In this document: in pieces, positions 58,828 to 64,000 of the stretch
How positions within the stretch are numbered: position 1 is the first letter of the stretch
Layout: every line of letters starts with the position of its first letter
NCBI RefSeq assembly: GCF_000471905.2
Contig: NW_006500337.1
Location: 1,103,959-1,167,958, forward strand
Source: Amborella trichopoda
Taxonomy: Eukaryota; Streptophyta; Magnoliopsida; Amborellales; Amborellaceae
DNA length: 64,000 nt
Direction: 5' to 3'
Program-made: the position numbers and the translations under genes
The notes under the pieces: model-generated
Database searches by the model: none
Seen by the model: only the letters and a program-made list of their open reading frames with translations
Told to the model about the DNA's origin: nothing

Positions 58828-60510
58828 ATGAAGGAAGACAAAGAGGAGGCAGATATCAGCCTCCGAGAGCTTCAAATGAGGCTTGCAGAGTTTGCAAGGG
58901 TTAGAGATTGGGATCAATACCATAGCCCTAGAAACCTCCTCCTTGCACTGGTATATTTTCTTCTTCTCAAGCCTTTTTTTTGGGTAGTTTAGTAGTAAGA
59001 ATTAACAGATGTAGCATTGTTAATGTCAATTGCTAACCAAACAAGTACATACCCAAATCCAAAGTCTACCACGGAAAAGGTGCTGGGTTGTGGTGGTAGC
59101 ACCCCCCCGTACCTTAGTAGCACTTCGTGCTCTCTAATCACACCGACAGCTTATCAAACCACATGAATATATATATATATATATATATATTACAAAAAAT
59201 ATAAATTGATCAAAATACCCCTGAAACATTTTGAGAGAATTTTAATAAATTTATATTTTACGAATTATTTTTTTTATATTTTTATTATGTTTTTTATTAG
59301 GTACGCCTTGATGCGAATAATGAGCGTCTAAAATTTCATGTGATTTGGATTTGTAGAAAAAAATGAAAATTCAAATACGAAATGAAATTGTAACCATCAG
59401 ATCAGCCCAGATTGAATATAGGTCATTGGCTGATATTGTAACAGTCAGCCCGTGGGCTGATGGAATCCACTCCCATATATATATATATATATATTAGTGA
59501 TCTTTTTATAATTAAATTACGGATTCATTTGCGGCACGTTTGGTTCAGTTCGGTTTGTGTGAAAACATTTTCACATGAAAACAATATCTCATGTGATCGA
59601 GTATAGGAATATTTTTATATCAATTAGTTGTCAATTGGTGTGAAAAGATGTACTAACACTCATTGATATGAAAATATTCTTACACTTGCTCGCATGAGAG
59701 AAATTTTATACGCTTGAAAACATTTTCATGCAAACCAAACGTGCCCTTAGGGATTTTGTTAAGGTGCGTAAAAAAGACCGAGGCTGCCTAGTTATTTCTT
59801 ATGTTGAAAAATATCTGAATTGCCACTGGTTTAACAAGAGATTGCTACAAGGAATAATGGCTATTTTGGTACTTGTTTTTTCTCGTTTTTTTATAAAGAA
59901 CGGATACGTGTCAATGTCTAATATGAATGTTAGAAATGCCTGCTCTAAAATTGTCCATCTTGGTACTGCATCGTGCACGGCTTAAAGCAGGGGGCTTAAG
60001 GGATTTTAAATGAGATGAAGTACTCCTTTTGTAAGAATTTGAGAAGAAAGGTTAAAAGAAGTTTTAAGGTCTTTATCTTAAAAATAAGAAATCTAAAAAA
60101 TTAAGGCCTAGATCAAATATTTACCAAATGGACCTATGTTCACTAGAAAAAAATAATCTCTTTTTCTCATTTTTCACATGTATTGATTTATTATTTTTTT
60201 TTAAATTCAGACTCGAATATGATACTTTTCAAAATTTAAGTTGATAAAGTTATTTTTTATTTCCTTATCTTAGGTTGGTGAGGTTGGGGAGCTAGCTGAG
60301 ATATTTCAATGGAGGGGAGAGGTGGCAAGGGGCTTGCCAAATTGGGAGATATCAGATAAAGAACACCTTGGAGAAGAATTATCAGATGTTTTATTGTATC
60401 TCATAAGACTTGCTGATATATGTGAGGTTAATCTTGCGGATGCTGCCACTAAGAAGCTTGTTAAGAATGCAATCAAATATCCTGCCAAAGTCTTTGTTGA
60501 GGACATCTAA
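58828..60510 (+). CDS. DCTPP1: dCTP pyrophosphatase 1 (MazG-like NTP pyrophosphohydrolase), complete
   Basis: House-cleaning enzyme that hydrolyses dCTP and modified analogues to the monophosphate and pyrophosphate. Exon 1 is 58828-58950, exon 2 is 60274-60510. The junction is CTG/gtatat...ttag/GTT in phase 0 and the product is 119 residues. It reads LRELQMRLAEFARVRDWDQY, SPRNLLLALVGEVGELAEIF, then QWRGEVARGLPNWE and HLGEELSDVLLYLIRLADIC, matching the family. The four acidic metal ligands are present: E44, E47, E76, D79 (equivalent to E63, E66, E95, D98 in the mouse enzyme as I recall). The active helix pair is intact, so the enzyme should work as the usual tetramer. The 1.3-kb intron holds a MITE and AT-rich repeats. 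The tail KYPAKVFVEDI is repeated in DNA just downstream. Confidence -1.
59167..59191. repeat. (TA)n microsatellite in the DCTPP1 intron
   Basis: About 12 TA units at 59167-59191, and a second shorter TA run near 59476-59494. Confidence -1.
59533..59745. mobile_element. MITE with 13-bp terminal inverted repeats
   Basis: GGCACGTTTGGTT at 59533-59545 and its exact inverse AACCAAACGTGCC at 59733-59745. The 213-bp inside has its own near-palindromic GTGAAAACATTTTCACATG. The target duplication is not obvious, so the superfamily is open (hAT, Mutator and PIF-type MITEs can have similar ends). In the DCTPP1 intron. A diverged relative lies at 24600-24840. Confidence -1.
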
Positions 60511-60675
60511 TTTGCTGTGTTTTCTACTGATTTCATGACCACCAAGTTTTCGTCCTAAGGCAAATGTTGTTAAGAATGCAATCAAATATCCTGCCAAAAT
60601 CTTTGTTGAGGACATCTAATTTGCTGTGTTTTCTACCGATTTCATGACCACCAAGTTTTTGCCCTAAGGCAATGT
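60458..60675 (+). repeat. Tandem duplication of the DCTPP1 C-terminus and 3' UTR
   Basis: Unit of about 110 bp: 60458-60567 (last 17 codons, stop and 3' sequence) and 60568-60675, differing at about five positions. The second copy repeats TTAAGAATGCAATCAAATAT and GTTGAGGACATCTAATTTGC. The gene's own stop at 60508 precedes the second copy, so the protein is unaffected. Confidence -1.
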
Positions 60676-60679
60676 AAGT

Positions 60680-62010
60680 CTGGAATGTTGGAGCTCAATT
60701 ACAGTGGCCAAGGGAATCTCTCTCTGTGTATGTATCTGTGAGAGAGAGAGAATGCAGCATGGATGTTCTAACAAGGAAGTACATGTGATGCTATCTCTGA
60801 ACCACGACAATTAAAAGTAGACAACCATTTTTCTTAAATTGGAATAGATCTCCAACTCGGTAGGGATCGGACCATATTTAACAGAAAAATCTAAAAACAA
60901 AAACTAGGAAACAGGGAGCCTTGGATAATTATCTTTTCTTCAGGCCTTAATTTACCTCACAGAAAAATCTAAAAAAAAATACCAGAAACAGGGAGCCTCG
61001 GACGATTCTCGTTTTTTCAGCGCCGAATTGCCACCTCACAATCTGGTCGGACTTGGGTGATTCCCTAGTTGGACAGGCGACCTTTGAAACACCAATGAAG
61101 TAGAAGTTCAAGCCCATAGTTCACATGGAGAGATCATTTTAGTATCACCTTATGTATTCTTTTATTTTGAATGAAGTTTCATGGTTAAAGTTGAGAGAGA
61201 GAGAGAGAGAGGTCTTTGAAAGGGTTGGCTTATTTGAAGGACACGAATTCTATGAGTCCATGTAGAAATGAGTCACTTCTTAAAAATTTATTTTTGAGAT
61301 AGATCTTTTTATCTAATTTGTAAGAACATGTAATCTCTAACATGGAGATAATAAATATGAAAAAGTAAATAAATTTTAAAAATTAAAAATAATAATTCTA
61401 TTAAAAAAAACATTTGGATAGTTAGTTTCAATTATTTTTAGATAGACTGCCTACTTACATTCATCTTTAAGATGTATGCTTTATACCTCAGGGACCGCAA
61501 ATGTAGAAATGCCGTCCCCGCTGCATGAAACAATTTTCTTTATTTGATGGGGTTGGATCGGTTATCTAAAGTCCCAAGCATATTGGAAGGAACAAAGTCC
61601 CAAGGATATTGGGAAGAACGAGAGTGCAACAGACATTTCACCATGAAAATGGAATATGGGACTCTCAGTAAGATGCAAATCTTTAGAGGAACTGATCCTT
61701 TAGAACACATGTATTTGTGTGTGTGCTCGTGCATGTGAGAGAGAAAAATAGAGATCCCAAAGCACAAGATCAGAGAGAGAGATCCCATTGCACAAGATGA
61801 GCATGATATCTCGAGTGCGTATTATCCTTTGGAAAAGATCGATTTGTGCTCGAGAGAGAGAGAGCAATGAGAGAAAGAGAGAGTAGTCAGCTGCTAACCA
61901 CCTAAGCTCAAGTCGAAGTCCAATTCCTTGAGCATGAAAACTAACTCTAGAGTATGCACCAGGAAAGAGATTTCTGCTTGTTTGTGCGCGTGTGCGAAAT
62001 AAATCTTCGA
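60680..62010. other. Downstream of DCTPP1: low complexity and a dispersed repeat
   Basis: AAAAATCTAAAAA...AACAGGGAGCCT...GGA is directly repeated at about 60890-60930 and 60963-61003. GA microsatellites lie at 61194-61211 and 61852-61880. The block 61245-61545 is listed separately. No gene seen. Confidence -1.
61245..61545 (-). repeat. Dispersed repeat, inverted partner of 48690-48985
   Basis: Reverse-complement match in the same order: TATGAGTCCATGTAGAAATG, AACATGTAATCTCTAACATG, TTAGTTTCAATTATTTTTAG, CATCTTTAAGATGTATGC, AATGTAGAAATGCCGTCC. This copy is slightly longer in the middle. Confidence -1.
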
Positions 62011-62014
62011 AAAA

Positions 62015-62275
62015 TAGGCCTGGCATTGGGCTGGACCCGCCCCTTGGCCCTGATCCCTATAAAGCTCGCTCGAGTTTGTCATGGCTTGGATTGGACCGAA
62101 GAGGCCCTGGCCAGGAGCGGGCCCTGGCCCAAGCCTGCGCCTAGCCTAGCCTATCCCATGCCAGTCTGGCCTAATAGACCCAAAGGAAAAAATAGGTTAA
62201 AGGGAAGTGGCCAGGGCCACTGGACTTGTCATGGCCCTGGCCAGCCATGGTTTGGCCCGGCCCTCAGGCTCAATT
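62015..62275. mobile_element. GGCC-rich hAT-like fragment
   Basis: Dense GGGCC, GGCCCTGG, CCAGCC and AGGCC motifs (TGGCCCTGATCC, CTGGCCAGGAGCGGGCCC) like those inside the elements at 23524 and 54433. Clear termini and target duplication not found. The 146-residue open frame across it (61954-62394) is composition-driven. Confidence -1.
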
Positions 62276-62439
62276 CTCTCTTTCTCTGTCATCTAAATTG
62301 CATATTGATCACATGTCCCACTTCATGTTTTATACTAAGAGCACGTGTACTATGCTTCCACAAGAGCATGCTGTCCATCTACTCCAAAACCTAAGAGAAT
62401 TACTAAATGATTATTTTTAAAAGCGATGCATTGAATTTT

Positions 62440-62675
62440 AGGTTTTTCTAATAGTTAGATCTCACCCTTAAGAATTAGACAGTCTTGGTTAATCTTGAGA
62501 CGTCATTTGTTCTAAGCGCATGGAAAGTGCAATTTGGAAAATTTTCTTTTTTGAGGCTATTCTATGGTTTAAGATTTTACATCCTTGAATTTTGTCATCC
62601 TAAAATTACTCCCAAATTGGGTTTTACCTGAGGAAGTAAATGGACAATATGCTCCTGATGGAGCATGAAATCTTT
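62440..62675 (+). repeat. Family D repeat, copy 4
   Basis: TAGATCTCACCCTTAAGAAT, TTAATCTTGAGACGTCATTT, AATTTTGTCATCCTAAAATT and GGGTTTTACCTGAGGAAGTA, in the same order as at 57040. Confidence -1.
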
Positions 62676-62764
62676 TGGCTTCAAACAATATACATCTGAC
62701 GCTTTATAATTTATTTTCAAGGACTTGAACTTGTGTGTAGGTAACTATGTCTGTGTATGTGTGT

Positions 62765-63075
62765 ATAACCCTTCAAAAAAGGTTGTTTTTATGCTGAAAA
62801 GCCATCTAGTTGATCGTCTCAACCTCAAGATGCATAGATATGAAAAATAAAATGTTTCAAGTCTCCAAATCATCCATTAGGCCATCTATTTTCAAGATTT
62901 TAAAATGTTTATAGATATGTTCGATCTGCATATTTTCGGAGCTTTAAATTTCATAATTAGGTGTGGAAACATATTTTTAGGCTATTGTAATAGTTTTCAG
63001 CACCAAAATTGCAATAAAGTTTAGTGGTGTGCCTTCCTTTAATTGTTTGAGGTAGGCGCATTATTTAAACCACAT
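62765..63075 (+). repeat. Family A repeat
   Basis: AAGGTTGTTTTTATGCTGAA, TTGATCGTCTCAACCTCAAG, TATTTTCAAGATTTTAAAAT and, at the right, GTGTGCCTTCCTTTAATTG. Follows a family D copy as at 57420. Confidence -1.
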
Positions 63076-63079
63076 ATGT

Positions 63080-64000
63080 CAGTGTTTTATTATGATATAA
63101 TTAAACCACTCTTTTGAAAATAATATTTTTGGCACTTGTATCATTCATGCTTACACTCTCTTCATCCCAACAATCAATGTAAAAAAGAAAAAAGTTGAAT
63201 TCACATCTTAGAACAGGCTAAAATGAGCTACTCTCCAACAATGAATCGAGACTATCCATTTGATGGATACTGAGATCTAGGCCTTTAGAACTCAAAATCA
63301 AGTTTTTACTTTCTACAATTGCTTATCTAATGTCTATATGCCAATCTAGAAAAACTGGGATAAAAAAAAAGAAAAATAAATCATTAAAAGCCTAGATCTG
63401 ATCATCCCTTGAACAACCTTTGTTCACTGGGTCAAAAAACCAATTTTTATGGTGCATTTTCAAATTTTGTTTTGTTTTTTGTTTTTTACATTGTTCGTTA
63501 TAGCGAATTGAGTGTATATTTCAAATTAGGTTAAAATAAATTGTCACACTCCAAGAATTTACAATACTGATATTCTTGAGATGTGACAGTCAAAACATAT
63601 ATACATCTCTTGATAGGACAAATTTACAATGACGAATTCTTACAAAGTAACAAAAGAAAGTTTAAGCAGAACTACAATATCTTCCAGAGTTGATCCTGAC
63701 GAGCACTCAAAATGAAATCATAGTTATCCTGAAAAAAAATGTTTACCATAATTTAATGAGTTTGGCTACTCAGTAAGTGATCATCATAATCCTAAAAATA
63801 ATCATGGTTCAAAGATATCAATATTTTCAAAAAGGAGATCTATTAACATAAATGCATTAACAGTTTCACTTTAAAAAATGCAAAATTAAGTATAATCCGA
63901 ATAATTGAAATGCATATAACATTTTAACGGCTGTGCATAATTCAGAGGATTTCACAAATTACCCTACTGACGTCCCAAGTAGGTCACCTATATACCCCAT
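63080..64000. other. Right edge, nothing recognised
   Basis: AT-rich. From 63540 on the texture is less AT-rich (GAGATGTGACAGTC, TGGCTACTCAGTAAGTGATC) and may be retroelement-derived, but no terminus or coding frame lies inside the window. Confidence -1.

Overview
This window looks like nuclear DNA from a flowering plant. It is AT-rich. It holds a few host genes with long introns and canonical GT-AG junctions, plant-style ribosomal-protein promoter motifs, and a dense litter of transposons. The sequence alone does not fix the species or order. Four host genes can be read exon by exon and a fifth is cut by the left edge. There is no bacterial, CRISPR or phage-like system here.

Layout, left to right. 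(1) 1-8420, minus strand: the 5' part of a ubiquitin C-terminal hydrolase gene of the UCH1/UCH2 (human UCHL5-like) type. Only its first 26 codons are here, in exons at 7192-7222 and 1484-1530, and the rest lies beyond base 1. Its introns hold four hAT-type elements whose 8-bp target duplications are visible, one of them a 2.4-kb foldback element. (2) 8400-11100: copies of an unnamed short inverted-terminal-repeat family and a decayed RICESLEEPER-like hAT transposase. (3) 11348-21022, plus strand: a complete four-exon Bet1-like Qc-SNARE gene (132 residues). Intron 2 carries a Ty3/Gypsy fossil and intron 3 a probable 3.1-kb Helitron. (4) 21400-35300: repeats, several hAT-type elements, a short LTR retrotransposon fossil with both LTRs (30491-32996), a LINE 3' end, and one weak candidate exon pair near 25.5 kb. 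(5) 35366-39196, plus strand: a gene for a protein with three RRM-like domains (726 codons visible; it may have an upstream exon). (6) 42422-47289, minus strand: complete 60S ribosomal protein L14 (eL14), five coding exons, with the start codon alone at the end of exon 1 and telo-box/site II motifs upstream. (7) 47.5-58 kb: a SINE-like relic, a hAT element with a partial tandem duplication, a 5'-truncated LINE, a BRI1-like receptor kinase pseudogene fragment, and dispersed repeats. (8) 58828-60510, plus strand: a complete two-exon dCTP pyrophosphatase (DCTPP1/MazG-like), whose last coding segment and 3' UTR are tandemly duplicated just downstream. (9) 60.7-64 kb: repeats only.

The host genes are ordinary housekeeping genes (deubiquitination, ER-Golgi membrane fusion, RNA binding, translation, nucleotide-pool cleaning) and do not form a pathway. 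What is less ordinary lies in the repeats: a foldback hAT element with a 53-bp CACGTG-rich minisatellite and a tRNA-like promoter module in both arms; a CCTAGGCGG-rich hAT family caught three times with target duplications; and an unnamed MITE-like family with about eight copies. Coordinates of exons come from splice signals and homology remembered from protein families; nothing was searched or aligned by software.
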